Notes under the pieces: model-generated
Told to the model about the DNA's origin: nothing
Databases searched by the model: none
What the model saw: the letters and a program-made list of their open reading frames with translations, nothing else
Made by a program: the position numbers and the translations under genes
From: Elusimicrobia bacterium GWA2_56_46
GTDB lineage: Bacteria > Elusimicrobiota > Elusimicrobia > Elusimicrobiales > UBA9959
Direction of reading: 5' to 3'
Assembly (NCBI GenBank): GCA_001799575.1
Contig: MGTT01000019.1
Location: 25,061 to 89,060, forward strand
Length of the DNA stretch: 64,000 nt
Shown: positions 25,023 through 33,149 of the stretch, piece after piece
How positions within the stretch are numbered: position 1 is the stretch's first letter
Layout: every line of letters begins with the position of its first letter

Positions 25023-26183
25023 CTAGAAATTGTACTTATGCAGCTCTTTGGCGAGGCCGGGGATGATCGTGGATCTGCCGTCGGTAACGGCGCAGATCTT
25101 CAGGATGTCTCCGTAGACGCGCTCGAAAGCCTCCACCACGTCCGGGTCGAAAGCTTTGCCGGTCTCTTCGCGGATATAATCCCGCGCCTTTTCCGGGGCC
25201 CATTTCGGTTTATAGACCCTTGGCATACATAGGGCGTCGAACACGTCCGCCACCGAAACTATGCGGGCGCAGACCGGGATATGTCCGCCTTTCAGCCCGG
25301 AGGGGTAGCCGCTGCCGTCGAATTTCTCGTGGTGGGAGCCCGCCACTTTACAGGCGATCTGGAGGAGGCTGCTTTCCGCGCCGGAAAGTATTTTCGCCCC
25401 GTAAAGCGTGTGTTTTTTCATCTCCTCGAATTCTTCGGGGGTCAGTTTGCCGGGTTTCAGAAGGATGGCGTCCGCTATGCCCACCTTGCCGATGTCGTGG
25501 AGGGGGCTGGCGTAGCGGATGGTTTCCACTTCCCGTTCCGGCAGGCCCATGCCCTGGGCGATAAGGGCGGAATATTCGCTTATATGCCGCAGATGGATGG
25601 CGGTATCCTGCTGGTCGCGGTATTCCGCGGTTACGGCCAGCCGGTAGATGGTCTCCAGCTGGGATTTGGAAAGGCTTTCGTAAAGCTGGGCGTTTTCAAT
25701 AGCCGAAGCGGCGAGCGACCCCAGGAGCTGGAGGATACCTTCGTCGTCCGTATCGAAAGCTCCCTCATCCTTGTTTATGACCTCGAACACTCCTATGATG
25801 TGTCCGCCGACGTTCTTGAGCGGAACCGCCAGAATGCTCCGGGTGCGGTAGCCGGTCATCATATCCAGGTCGCGGTTGAAGCGGTTGTCATGATAGGCGT
25901 CGGCGATATTGACGGTCGCGCCGGTCGCGGCGACGTGGCCGGCGATGCCCTTTCCGAACGGCACCCGGATCTCGGTCTGCTGCATTCCCTGCGCGATCTT
26001 GGACCAGAGTTCGTTGGTCTGCCTGTCCAGGATGAAAACCGAGCAGCGGTCGCCGTTCAGCATCTGCTGCACCTGCCCGGCTATGACCTCAAGCAGCCTC
26101 GTGAGGTTGGTTTCGGCGGCGATGAGCCCGCCGAATTTTACCAGCATGTTCAGTCTTTTCTCAAGTTCTTCCGTGCGGGTCAT
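25023..26183 (-). CDS. GAF-domain HD-GYP phosphodiesterase
   Basis: The protein has 386 residues. An N-terminal GAF domain (about 20-165) is followed by an HD-GYP domain (about 180-380) with PLHDIGKVGI near residue 228 and HHEKFDGSGYPSG near residue 279, the metal ligands and GYP signature of cyclic-di-GMP (or cGAMP) phosphodiesterases. No response-receiver domain is present, so GAF ligand binding probably controls it. A TACAAT box ends 6 bases before the ATG and no Shine-Dalgarno is visible, so it may also be transcribed separately from the upstream operon. Confidence 0.93.
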   Translation of the reverse strand: MTRTEELEKRLNMLVKFGGLIAAETNLTRLLEVIAGQVQQMLNGDRCSVFILDRQTNELWSKIAQGMQQTEIRVPFGKGIAGHVAATGATVNIADAYHDNRFNRDLDMMTGYRTRSILAVPLKNVGGHIIGVFEVINKDEGAFDTDDEGILQLLGSLAASAIENAQLYESLSKSQLETIYRLAVTAEYRDQQDTAIHLRHISEYSALIAQGMGLPEREVETIRYASPLHDIGKVGIADAILLKPGKLTPEEFEEMKKHTLYGAKILSGAESSLLQIACKVAGSHHEKFDGSGYPSGLKGGHIPVCARIVSVADVFDALCMPRVYKPKWAPEKARDYIREETGKAFDPDVVEAFERVYGDILKICAVTDGRSTIIPGLAKELHKYNF

Positions 26184-26189
26184 ATAGGT

Positions 26190-26195
26190 ATTGTA
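26190..26195 (-). promoter_or_regulatory. -10 box next to the HD-GYP start
   Basis: Read on the minus strand, TACAAT ends 6 bases before the ATG at 26183. It lies next to a palindromic repeat (26198-26217), which would occupy the promoter spacer. Confidence 0.3.
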
Positions 26196-26197
26196 CT

Positions 26198-26217
26198 AAA
26201 AAGGTACCTGTTACCTT
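26198..26217. repeat. Palindromic repeat, family GGTAACAGGTACC, copy 1
   Basis: Near-palindrome that reads AAGGTAACAGGTACC followed by a T run on the minus strand. The TAA within it is the stop codon of the glcF-like gene. Two further copies are at 36192-36213 and 36231-36250. Confidence 0.7.
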
Positions 26218-27557
26218 GTCAGATTGTCCATGTAAACGCTGTAGTGGACGGCCCTGGCGGAGGGATATTTTTTCTTCAGGCCCGCGTTCAGCTGCAGCAG
26301 ACAGGAAGTGGCGCCCGCCAGAACCGTTCCGGCCTGCGTCGAAGCGATGTTCCGTATTTTGCGGTCGGCTATCCGTTCCGAGAGCGCGGTCTGGGTGAAA
26401 GCGTAGGCTCCCGCGCCGCCGCAGCACCAGTCGCTTTCCGGCAGTTCCACGAAAGCTTTCCCCGCTATTTTTTTCAGCGTCTCGCGCGGTTCCGAGCGGA
26501 TGCCCTGGCCGTGGCAGGCGCGGCAGGAGTCGTGATAGGTTACGGTTTCGCCGTCGGCCGGTCCGCGGCCCTTTATTTTATCCGTCGGCAGGGCTTCCAG
26601 GATGTCCTTTACGGCTTCGGCGAAAGCTTTCGCGCGCGGCCGCCATTCTTCGTCTTCGGTGAAAAGCTGCTCGTAGCTTTTCATGAAAGCCACGCAGGAG
26701 GAACAGTCTCCCACCACGGTAAAACCGCCGAGAGCTTTCTTTAGTTCCTCGAAACGCAGGATATTCTTTTTGGCGAACTCCCTGGCTTCGGTAACGCGGC
26801 CGTAGTTGTAGGCGAGGAGGCCGCAGCAGAAGTTGTCGGTGAACACACCCGGCCCCAGGAACCGCTTCAGGAGCGCCACCGTGGCGGCCCCCACTTCGGT
26901 GAAGACGTAATTAGGCCCGCAGGGGGCGAAGTAGGCCCAGGCGGCCTCTTTTTTACCTTCCGGCTTCAGCGCCGGGTCTTTCAGTAGGATCTTCCTGAGA
27001 AATTTCAGGGGAGCGTGTTTGAGCGCGTCCTGGGCCGCGCCCAGCGCCGGCAGGCCGAGGAAATCATAAAACCCCAGTTTGCCGGCCAGGGCCGCCAGCC
27101 CCAGCCTTTTCAGCAGATAACCGGCCTTGAGAGCGAGCTCGAAAACACCGCGTCTGTTCAGGAGCAGATCCACGCCCAGGCGCGCGGCGAAGCCCCGGCC
27201 GTAGCCGTCCCGGCTTCTCCGCCCTTCCAGCACCAGGTCGGGAGTGGGTACCTTGGCGTAGCAGACCGAGGAGCAGGCCCCGCACAGCAGACAGGTGGAG
27301 AAAGATTCCCGCGCGGAGTCTATGTCGCGGGTCTTGCCTTCTATCAGGAGGCGCAGGAACTGGTTCCTGCCGCGCGCGGAAATGGTCTCGCGGCCGGTCA
27401 GCATATAAGTCGGGCAGACGGTTTCGCAATAGCCGCACCGGTTGCACTGGGCCGCCGCGTCATAGACCGTCCGCTCGCCGAGATCGGTCAGCAGATGTTT
27501 CAGGTGGAACGGCTCCTGCGTATGGTCGTAAAGTTCGTTAATGTCGTATTTAGTCAT
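26211..27557 (-). CDS. glcF: Glycolate/lactate oxidase iron-sulfur subunit (GlcF-like)
   Basis: The protein has 448 residues. Two [4Fe-4S] ferredoxin motifs are Cys 38/41/44/48 (CNRCGYCETVC) and Cys 89/92/95/99 (CLLCGACSSVC). Two CCG (cysteine-rich) domains follow, with NFCCGLLAY and DSCRACHGQG plus DWCCGGAGAY. This is the GlcF/LutA-type electron-transfer subunit that passes electrons from a flavoprotein to quinone at the inner membrane. It overlaps the end of the flavoprotein gene by 8 bases. Its stop codon lies inside a palindromic repeat. The 2-hydroxyacid used is not determined by sequence. Confidence 0.88.
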   Translation of the reverse strand: MTKYDINELYDHTQEPFHLKHLLTDLGERTVYDAAAQCNRCGYCETVCPTYMLTGRETISARGRNQFLRLLIEGKTRDIDSARESFSTCLLCGACSSVCYAKVPTPDLVLEGRRSRDGYGRGFAARLGVDLLLNRRGVFELALKAGYLLKRLGLAALAGKLGFYDFLGLPALGAAQDALKHAPLKFLRKILLKDPALKPEGKKEAAWAYFAPCGPNYVFTEVGAATVALLKRFLGPGVFTDNFCCGLLAYNYGRVTEAREFAKKNILRFEELKKALGGFTVVGDCSSCVAFMKSYEQLFTEDEEWRPRAKAFAEAVKDILEALPTDKIKGRGPADGETVTYHDSCRACHGQGIRSEPRETLKKIAGKAFVELPESDWCCGGAGAYAFTQTALSERIADRKIRNIASTQAGTVLAGATSCLLQLNAGLKKKYPSARAVHYSVYMDNLTR

Positions 27558-29637
27558 AGATCCACGGGTTCAGCAGATTTCCCGGGTCGAAAGCTTTTTT
27601 CAGGCGGCGGTGGTATTCGTCCGGCTTAAATTCCACCGGATTGCGACCGTCGGCCTGTGACTTGTGTCTCATGACCGGTGTCTTGTACCCTGTGTCCTGC
27701 GCCCCGGCATGGAGAGTCGTCCTGAGGGTGACGGTAAGTATCACACCGTACGCGCCCAGGGAGCCGCAGAAAAGTTTCATGGCGTCGTAACCGGCGACGT
27801 TCTTGACGGTCTTGCCGCCGAAAGAGAGAACGGAGCCGTCGGCCAGGGCCACGTCCATTCCAAGCAGGATGTCCCGCGCCGGAGGCCAGACTTTCGCCGC
27901 GATAACGCCGCCCAGCGTTCCGTCAAGGTCCGGCAGCATTATGCTGAAGCCGGCTTTTTTCAGCCATTTTCTCAGTTCTCCGACCGGCACGCCGGCCTCG
28001 GCGCGGACGGTGAAATTTTCCCGGTCCAGTTCCAGGATCCTGTTAAGGGCGGTCGTGTCCAGCGCTTTGCAACCGGCGCCGTCCCATTTCCCGCGCAAAG
28101 GCCGCTTGTCCCGCCGCAGGCTTTCTCCCGACCCCGTTACGGCCGTTTTTGCGCCGAGGTTATGCCGGGACTGAAGTTCGGTTATCAGGACGGCCGCAGC
28201 CTCTCCCAGAAAGCCTGGCGGGAAAGCGCGCGTCCTGGCGCGGCGGTCCTGCGCCACGGGCAGGATCTTGTCCGGATTGACCAGATCCCTGGGGTCGAAA
28301 GCGGCTTTTATGGCGCCGAAGAAATCCAGCGTGGCCGCGTCGTACATCCAGTTCATGGCCACCCGTTTCTCAACGCCTATGCCATGTTCGCCGGAGATGG
28401 CGCCGCCCAGCCGGATGCAGCTTTTGAGGATTTCGTAGCCGGCATTCCTGACGCGCTTCACTTCCTGGAGATCGCGCGCGTCGAACAGTATGTTCGGGTG
28501 GAGATTGCCGTCCCCGGCGTGGAACAGGAGCCCGGCCGTTAACTTATACCTTGAAAGTATGTCTCTGGTTTCCCGGAGGGCTTCCGGCAGTCTGGGGCGG
28601 GGAACTACTCCGTCTTCGACCATGACGTTCGGGGCCAGGCGGGCCATGGCGGGATAGGCGCCTTTGCGGGCGGCCCAGAGGGCTTCCCGCTCGGCGGGAT
28701 CCGCGGCGGTTTTAAAAGAGGTGGAGAAAGAGGTCTTGCAGATCTCCATGATGGCGCGCAGCTCTCCCGCGACCTTCTTGTCGCTCGCGCCGTCCAGTTC
28801 TATGAGGAGGATGGCGTTCGTGCCCGGGGGATAATCCGTTTTGAGATTTTTTTTGGCGGCGTCCAGGGAGATCTTGTCCATCGCCTCCAGGGCACGGGGC
28901 ACTATGCCCGCTCCGATTATCCCGGACGCCGCGCTGACGGCGTTCTCGACGGAGGCGAAAGCGGCCACGGCGGTCTGCACGACTTTCGGTTTTTCAAGGA
29001 TCTTAAGCCAGGCCCTGGTGACTATGCCCAGCGTGCCCTCCGAACCGATGAGCAGGCTCATCAGATCCGGTCCGGGATCTCCGTATGACCAGAGCTTCAC
29101 GTCCCCTTCCGGGGTGACGACTTCCAGGCGCTCCACGTTGTCCGAGGTAACCCCGTATTTCAGGCACTGGGGGCCGCCGGCGTTCTCGCCGATGTTGCCG
29201 CCTATGGTCGAGACTTTCTGGCTGGCCGGGTCGGGCGCGTAGAAAAAGCCGAATTTCTCCAGTTCAATCTGGAGGCGCAGGTTCACCACCCCGGGCTCCA
29301 CCAGGGCCAGGCGGTTGATGGTGTCGATCTGGCGGATCCTGTTTAGAAGCGACAGGTTGAAGATCACGCCGCCTTTAAGCGGAATGGTGCCTCCGGAAAG
29401 ATTTGTGCCCGCTATCCTGGGGAGGTACGGGATGCCGGCGGCGTAAAGGAGTTTTGCCGCGGGCGCCACCTGATCCGTGGAGGTGAAGCGTACGACGGCT
29501 TCCGGCTTCGCGCGCGCCAGGCCCGCGTCATAGGAATACATCAGGAGTTCGGCCGCGTCGGTGAACACGTTCTCCGGCCCCGCGATATTTTCCAGCGCCC
29601 GTCTGACCCCTTCGTCGAAGCTGCGTTTTTGGAACAT
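27550..29637 (-). CDS. glcD: Fused GlcD-GlcE-like FAD-linked oxidase
   Basis: The protein has 695 residues, against about 460-500 for GlcD alone. Residues 1-460 are a full GlcD with the FAD-binding PRIAGTNLSGG, IGGNIGENAGGP and the C-terminal HAGDGNLHPN and GAISGEHGIGVEK motifs. Residues about 485-695 are a second, shortened FAD_binding_4 module resembling GlcE (DLDGTLGGVIAA, KTVKNVAGYD) without most of its cap domain, ending in FDPGNLLNPWIYD. A heptameric repeat is translated at about residues 645-661. It lies between tnaA (14 bases) and glcF. It oxidises a 2-hydroxyacid such as D-lactate or glycolate (family knowledge). Confidence 0.87.
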   Translation of the reverse strand: MFQKRSFDEGVRRALENIAGPENVFTDAAELLMYSYDAGLARAKPEAVVRFTSTDQVAPAAKLLYAAGIPYLPRIAGTNLSGGTIPLKGGVIFNLSLLNRIRQIDTINRLALVEPGVVNLRLQIELEKFGFFYAPDPASQKVSTIGGNIGENAGGPQCLKYGVTSDNVERLEVVTPEGDVKLWSYGDPGPDLMSLLIGSEGTLGIVTRAWLKILEKPKVVQTAVAAFASVENAVSAASGIIGAGIVPRALEAMDKISLDAAKKNLKTDYPPGTNAILLIELDGASDKKVAGELRAIMEICKTSFSTSFKTAADPAEREALWAARKGAYPAMARLAPNVMVEDGVVPRPRLPEALRETRDILSRYKLTAGLLFHAGDGNLHPNILFDARDLQEVKRVRNAGYEILKSCIRLGGAISGEHGIGVEKRVAMNWMYDAATLDFFGAIKAAFDPRDLVNPDKILPVAQDRRARTRAFPPGFLGEAAAVLITELQSRHNLGAKTAVTGSGESLRRDKRPLRGKWDGAGCKALDTTALNRILELDRENFTVRAEAGVPVGELRKWLKKAGFSIMLPDLDGTLGGVIAAKVWPPARDILLGMDVALADGSVLSFGGKTVKNVAGYDAMKLFCGSLGAYGVILTVTLRTTLHAGAQDTGYKTPVMRHKSQADGRNPVEFKPDEYHRRLKKAFDPGNLLNPWIYD
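27655..27703. repeat. Heptameric tandem repeat inside a coding region
   Basis: Seven consecutive heptamers on the plus strand: CTGTGAC, TTGTGTC, TCATGAC, CGGTGTC, TTGTACC, CTGTGTC and a weaker CTGCGCC. The stretch is translated in frame on the minus strand near the C-terminus of the GlcD-GlcE fusion, where GlcE relatives have no such sequence. Confidence 0.65.
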
Positions 29638-29651
29638 AATTAAGAATTCAA

Positions 29652-31037
29652 CTATCTGCCCAGTTTGAGCTTGGCGGTGAAATGCGCCAGCGCCCTGGGG
29701 GCTTCCACTACCTCCAGGCCTTTTATGCTCTTTTTGTTCCTGGCGATCATGCCCAGCACTTCTATGACGTAATCTATGTGGCTCTGCGTATAGACGCGCC
29801 GGGGCATGGCCAGGCGAACCAGTTCCATCGGCGCCGGCAGGAAGCCGCCTTTGGCGTCCCTGCGGCCGAACATCAGCGTCCCTATTTCTACGCCCCTTAT
29901 CCCGCCCTCCAGATAAAGCCGGCAGGCAAGCGACTGGGCCGGGAAATTCCGCGGTTGTATGTGGGGCAGAAGTTTCTTGGCGTTTATGTAGACGCCGTGG
30001 CCGCCCGGGGGATTCACTATCGGGATGCCGTGTTTCAGCAGGCCTTCGCCGAAATATTCCGCCGAGCGCAGCCGGTACTGGAGATAGTTTTCATCCAGCA
30101 CTTCGCGCAGGCCGATGGCGATAGCTTCCAGGTCGCGGCCGGCCAGGCCGCCGTAGGTGGCGAAGCCCTCCGTCAGGATAAGGAGCTGGCGGGCTTTGGA
30201 AGCCCAGTCTTTGTTGTTCAGGGCCAGGAAGCCGCCCATATTGGCGAATGCGTCTTTCTTGGAACTCATCCAGGTTCCGTCGGCCAGCTCGAACATGGAC
30301 TCGGCTATTTTCCGCACCGGCACGCAGCCGTAGCCCTTTTCGCGCAGTTTTATGAAATAGGCGTTTTCGGCGAAACGGGCGCAGTCCAGGAACAGCGGGA
30401 TGCCGTATTTGTGGCAGATGCTCTGGGCGCCTTTCAGGTTCTCCATGGAGACCGGCTGGCCTCCGAGCGAATTATTGGTTATCGTCATCACGCACAGCGG
30501 GATGTTCTTAGCGCCTTTTTCCCTGACGAATTTTTCCATGGCGGCCAGGTCGGCGTTGCCTTTGAAAGGGGCCGGCTTGTCGAAATCCATAGCGGCTTTG
30601 GAGGGGAAATCCATGGCCTGGGCGCCGGAAGCCTCCACGTTGGCGCGCGTGGTGTCGAAATGCGAATTGGAAATGACATACTTGCCCTTGCCGCCGATGA
30701 GGGTGAAAAGTATCTTTTCCGCGGCGCGGCCCTGGTGGACCGGAATGACCTCCGCGAAACCGGTCAGGCGTTTTATCTCTCCCTCAAAATTATAGTAACT
30801 GCGCGCCCCGGCGTAGGACTCGTCGCCCGTCATGATGCCGCCCCACTGCGCGGCGCTCATCGCGCCCGTCCCGCTGTCGGTCAAAAGATCTATAAGAACT
30901 TTCTCGGCCCTGATGTTGAAAAGATTGTAATGCGCGGCGTCCAGGATCTTAAGGCGCTCCTCGCGGGTGGTGAAGCCCAGCGGCTCCACGGTCTTTATCT
31001 TAAAAGGTTCGATTATCGTTTTCCATTTCCATTCCAT
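29652..31037 (-). CDS. tnaA: Tryptophanase (beta-eliminating lyase)
   Basis: The protein has 461 residues, the family length. IDLLTDSGTGAMS, GDESYAGARSYY, VIPVHQGRAAEKI and CARFAENAYFIK are the shared tryptophanase/tyrosine phenol-lyase signatures; the PLP lysine is Lys261 in SSKKDAF. VEIGTLMFGR, MPRRVYTQSHID and the C-terminal HFTAKLK (His452, equivalent to E. coli TnaA His463, which is Phe in tyrosine phenol-lyase) favour tryptophanase. It cleaves L-tryptophan to indole, pyruvate and ammonia. It sits between a DUF1646 carrier and a 2-hydroxyacid oxidase in one operon. No TnaC-like leader peptide is evident upstream. Confidence 0.85.
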   Translation of the reverse strand: MEWKWKTIIEPFKIKTVEPLGFTTREERLKILDAAHYNLFNIRAEKVLIDLLTDSGTGAMSAAQWGGIMTGDESYAGARSYYNFEGEIKRLTGFAEVIPVHQGRAAEKILFTLIGGKGKYVISNSHFDTTRANVEASGAQAMDFPSKAAMDFDKPAPFKGNADLAAMEKFVREKGAKNIPLCVMTITNNSLGGQPVSMENLKGAQSICHKYGIPLFLDCARFAENAYFIKLREKGYGCVPVRKIAESMFELADGTWMSSKKDAFANMGGFLALNNKDWASKARQLLILTEGFATYGGLAGRDLEAIAIGLREVLDENYLQYRLRSAEYFGEGLLKHGIPIVNPPGGHGVYINAKKLLPHIQPRNFPAQSLACRLYLEGGIRGVEIGTLMFGRRDAKGGFLPAPMELVRLAMPRRVYTQSHIDYVIEVLGMIARNKKSIKGLEVVEAPRALAHFTAKLKLGR

Positions 31038-31057
31038 GAGAGGGGCTCCTTACAGTA

Positions 31058-31085
31058 GTGGTTAGTGGATAGTGGTCAGTGACTG
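31058..31085. repeat. Heptameric tandem repeat between DUF1646 and tnaA genes
   Basis: Four consecutive heptamers: GTGGTTA, GTGGATA, GTGGTCA, GTGACTG. They fill most of the 52-base gap between the two genes, leaving the AGGAG ribosome-binding site of tnaA free. Confidence 0.65.
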
Positions 31086-31089
31086 ATGT

Positions 31090-32139
31090 TTATTGTACAA
31101 ATATGGTCATCAGTACGAAATAGACCGTCATCAGGGCGGCGCCGCAGGGCAGCGCGGCTTTCGCCCATTCTCCTGATTTTATATTGAGCTTGGCGGCGCT
31201 TATGATGTTCGGGATATTACCCGGGATGAGCATCCCGCCTGAGATGAGCAGGCCCATGAGCGTGAACTTGACCTGCTTGTCGGTCATTATCGGAACCAGC
31301 TCGGCCGCCGCCAGCGTGGCGTTGTCCAGTATGGCGGACAACGAATTGGCCCAGTAAAGTCCCCAAATCGGCATTCCGGGCACAAAACGTTCGGCCAGCG
31401 GCGTAAGGCCCGCGCCCAGAAAGATAAGCGCCATGACAAAGAGGTACACTTTCAGGGCGCGGAGCGCGACGCTTCGATTGGTTTCCAGGGCGTCTTCGGT
31501 AAGACCGAGGCCGGCCGGATCAGCCCTGCCTGCCGCGCTGGCGCCCAAAAAGGCCATGACCAGAACCCCGGGCACGACCCAGAGGCCTATCTGCCTTATA
31601 AGATAAAAAAAATCGGCGTTGTGCGGCGCGTCTTTCAGTTTAGCCACCGCGATGGTCGACAGCGGCTCGCCTATAGGGGTCAGCGCGGCGCCAAGGCCTA
31701 TGGCGAAGCAGGCGTAGACCACGATCTTTATCTCGCGGTTCCTTTCAAGCTTCAGGATGCTGATGATCTCGGCCAGCGCGAGGGCGGCTATAATAGCCGT
31801 CATCAGGCTTGAACCCAGGCCGAGAAATAGTATTACCGCGAAGACCGCCCGGCGCAGGCCAAGCGCGTTTATGAGAAGCTCCAGCCAGCCTTTGAGTTTC
31901 GGGCGCGCGGCCCTGAAAGCGAAACCCAGCGCCAGCACCGCCAGAGTTATCTTAACCGGCGCGCTGAACGCCTCTTCCACCAGCGCCGCGCTCCAGCGGT
32001 CTGAAATGGTTACCGCGGCCAGGCCCATCACGAACAGAAAGGCCTCCAGCTCCTCCTCCGCTTTTTTTACGGAAAAAGGCAGGACAAGCGTGAGCATCAT
32101 GACAACCGCAAGACCGCCTATGGTGAGATATTCGCTCAT
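31090..32139 (-). CDS. DUF1646 family membrane transporter
   Basis: The protein has 349 residues and about ten membrane segments. IGLGAALTPIGEPLSTI near residue 153 and LDNATLAAAELVPIM near residue 272 are repeated helix-break motifs like those of NhaD/ArsB-type ion transporters, and the overall layout is that of DUF1646 proteins. The substrate is not established for the family. As first gene of an operon with tryptophanase and a 2-hydroxyacid oxidase it could move an amino acid, an organic acid or the counter-ion (inference). Confidence 0.75.
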   Translation of the reverse strand: MSEYLTIGGLAVVMMLTLVLPFSVKKAEEELEAFLFVMGLAAVTISDRWSAALVEEAFSAPVKITLAVLALGFAFRAARPKLKGWLELLINALGLRRAVFAVILFLGLGSSLMTAIIAALALAEIISILKLERNREIKIVVYACFAIGLGAALTPIGEPLSTIAVAKLKDAPHNADFFYLIRQIGLWVVPGVLVMAFLGASAAGRADPAGLGLTEDALETNRSVALRALKVYLFVMALIFLGAGLTPLAERFVPGMPIWGLYWANSLSAILDNATLAAAELVPIMTDKQVKFTLMGLLISGGMLIPGNIPNIISAAKLNIKSGEWAKAALPCGAALMTVYFVLMTIFVQ

Positions 32140-32200
32140 ATAAAAATAGTGCTACAATAATACAATTACAATTCTATTACTTTTGGGGCCGTAAAAGAAA

Positions 32201-33115
32201 ATGGATAAATTAAAAAAGCCGGTGGGCCTCTTCCTGTGCGGGGGCGGCGCTTTGGGGAGCTGGCAGTCCGGTGTGCTGTCCAGGCTGGTTTCCGGCGGGA
32301 TGGATTTCGACGTCGTGGCGGGTTTCAGCGTGGGCTCGCTCAACGGGGCGGCTTATTGCTATGGCAAGACAGGGGAACTGCGGGGGATCTGGACCGGCCT
32401 GAAGCCGGACCGCATCCTCTCCATCCGGCCCGGCTATCATAATATCCCGCTGGAACTTTATCAGCATCATAAGCCGGGATTTTTTTCCAGGATCGGATTT
32501 CTGTTCCAGAAGCACGCCTCCAGGATGTATTTGTTCTCTAACGCGCCCGTCTATGATTTCCTGAACTCCTGGCTCTCTAAAACGGGCGTCAATTTCAGCC
32601 GCAATATAAATTTCTACGTTATCAGCCATGCCGTTGAGATGAAGCTGCCTTACATCGTCAGGTTCGAAGGCGGCGCCCGCGGCCACAACCTTTCTTTCGT
32701 GGATGCGCTGGTGGCCAGCTGCGCCATTCCCAGCATTTTTCCTCCGGTCGAAGTAACCGAGCACGGCCGAACCTATCACCTGGTGGACGGCGGCGTGATC
32801 GGTATCGCCAATATAAACCTTAATATCTTCGAGGGCTGCGGAACCATAGTCATGATAGGCAACTCGCGGGACGAAGACCTGAATTTTCCCTCCGCGGGGG
32901 CTTTCGGCTATTTCGAGTCCAGGGCCAGGAAAATGCTCGCCATCCACACCCAGAAGATCTACGAGTCGCGCGTCTTTATAAAATCGGAGCCGGAAGTGCA
33001 TTACATCAAACCTCCGGTGGATCTGAATCTCGGCGTGCTGGAATTCGAGGGCGCCAAGTGCGGCCGCGCTTTCGATATAGGCGTAAGAGAAGCCGAAAAA
33101 TGGCTTCGGAAATAG
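32201..33115 (+). CDS. Patatin-like phospholipase
   Basis: The protein has 304 residues. The glycine-rich oxyanion motif is CGGGALGSWQSG (about 13-24), the nucleophile is Ser43 in GFSVGS, and the dyad Asp is Asp196 in LVDGGVIG. These are all the catalytic elements of the RssA/YlbK-like patatin family, which hydrolyse acyl groups from lipids. It is divergent from the DUF1646 gene. The stop codon TAG lies inside a palindromic repeat. TSUP follows 34 bases later. Confidence 0.92.
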   Translation: MDKLKKPVGLFLCGGGALGSWQSGVLSRLVSGGMDFDVVAGFSVGSLNGAAYCYGKTGELRGIWTGLKPDRILSIRPGYHNIPLELYQHHKPGFFSRIGFLFQKHASRMYLFSNAPVYDFLNSWLSKTGVNFSRNINFYVISHAVEMKLPYIVRFEGGARGHNLSFVDALVASCAIPSIFPPVEVTEHGRTYHLVDGGVIGIANINLNIFEGCGTIVMIGNSRDEDLNFPSAGAFGYFESRARKMLAIHTQKIYESRVFIKSEPEVHYIKPPVDLNLGVLEFEGAKCGRAFDIGVREAEKWLRK

Positions 33116-33134
33116 GGGACAGCGACCTATTTCC
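33108..33134. repeat. Palindromic repeat at patatin stop codon
   Basis: A perfect 9-base inverted repeat (GGAAATAGG / CCTATTTCC) around the 9-base centre GGACAGCGA. The TAG of the patatin gene (33113-33115) lies in the left arm. The pattern resembles REP-type palindromes, but the family was not searched. Confidence 0.65.
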
Positions 33135-33149
33135 CTATTCGCTGATTTT

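Noticed and set aside
29682..31058. Open frame of 458 codons opposite tnaA
   Set aside because: tnaA has full-length family identity by motif, and the opposing frame has none.
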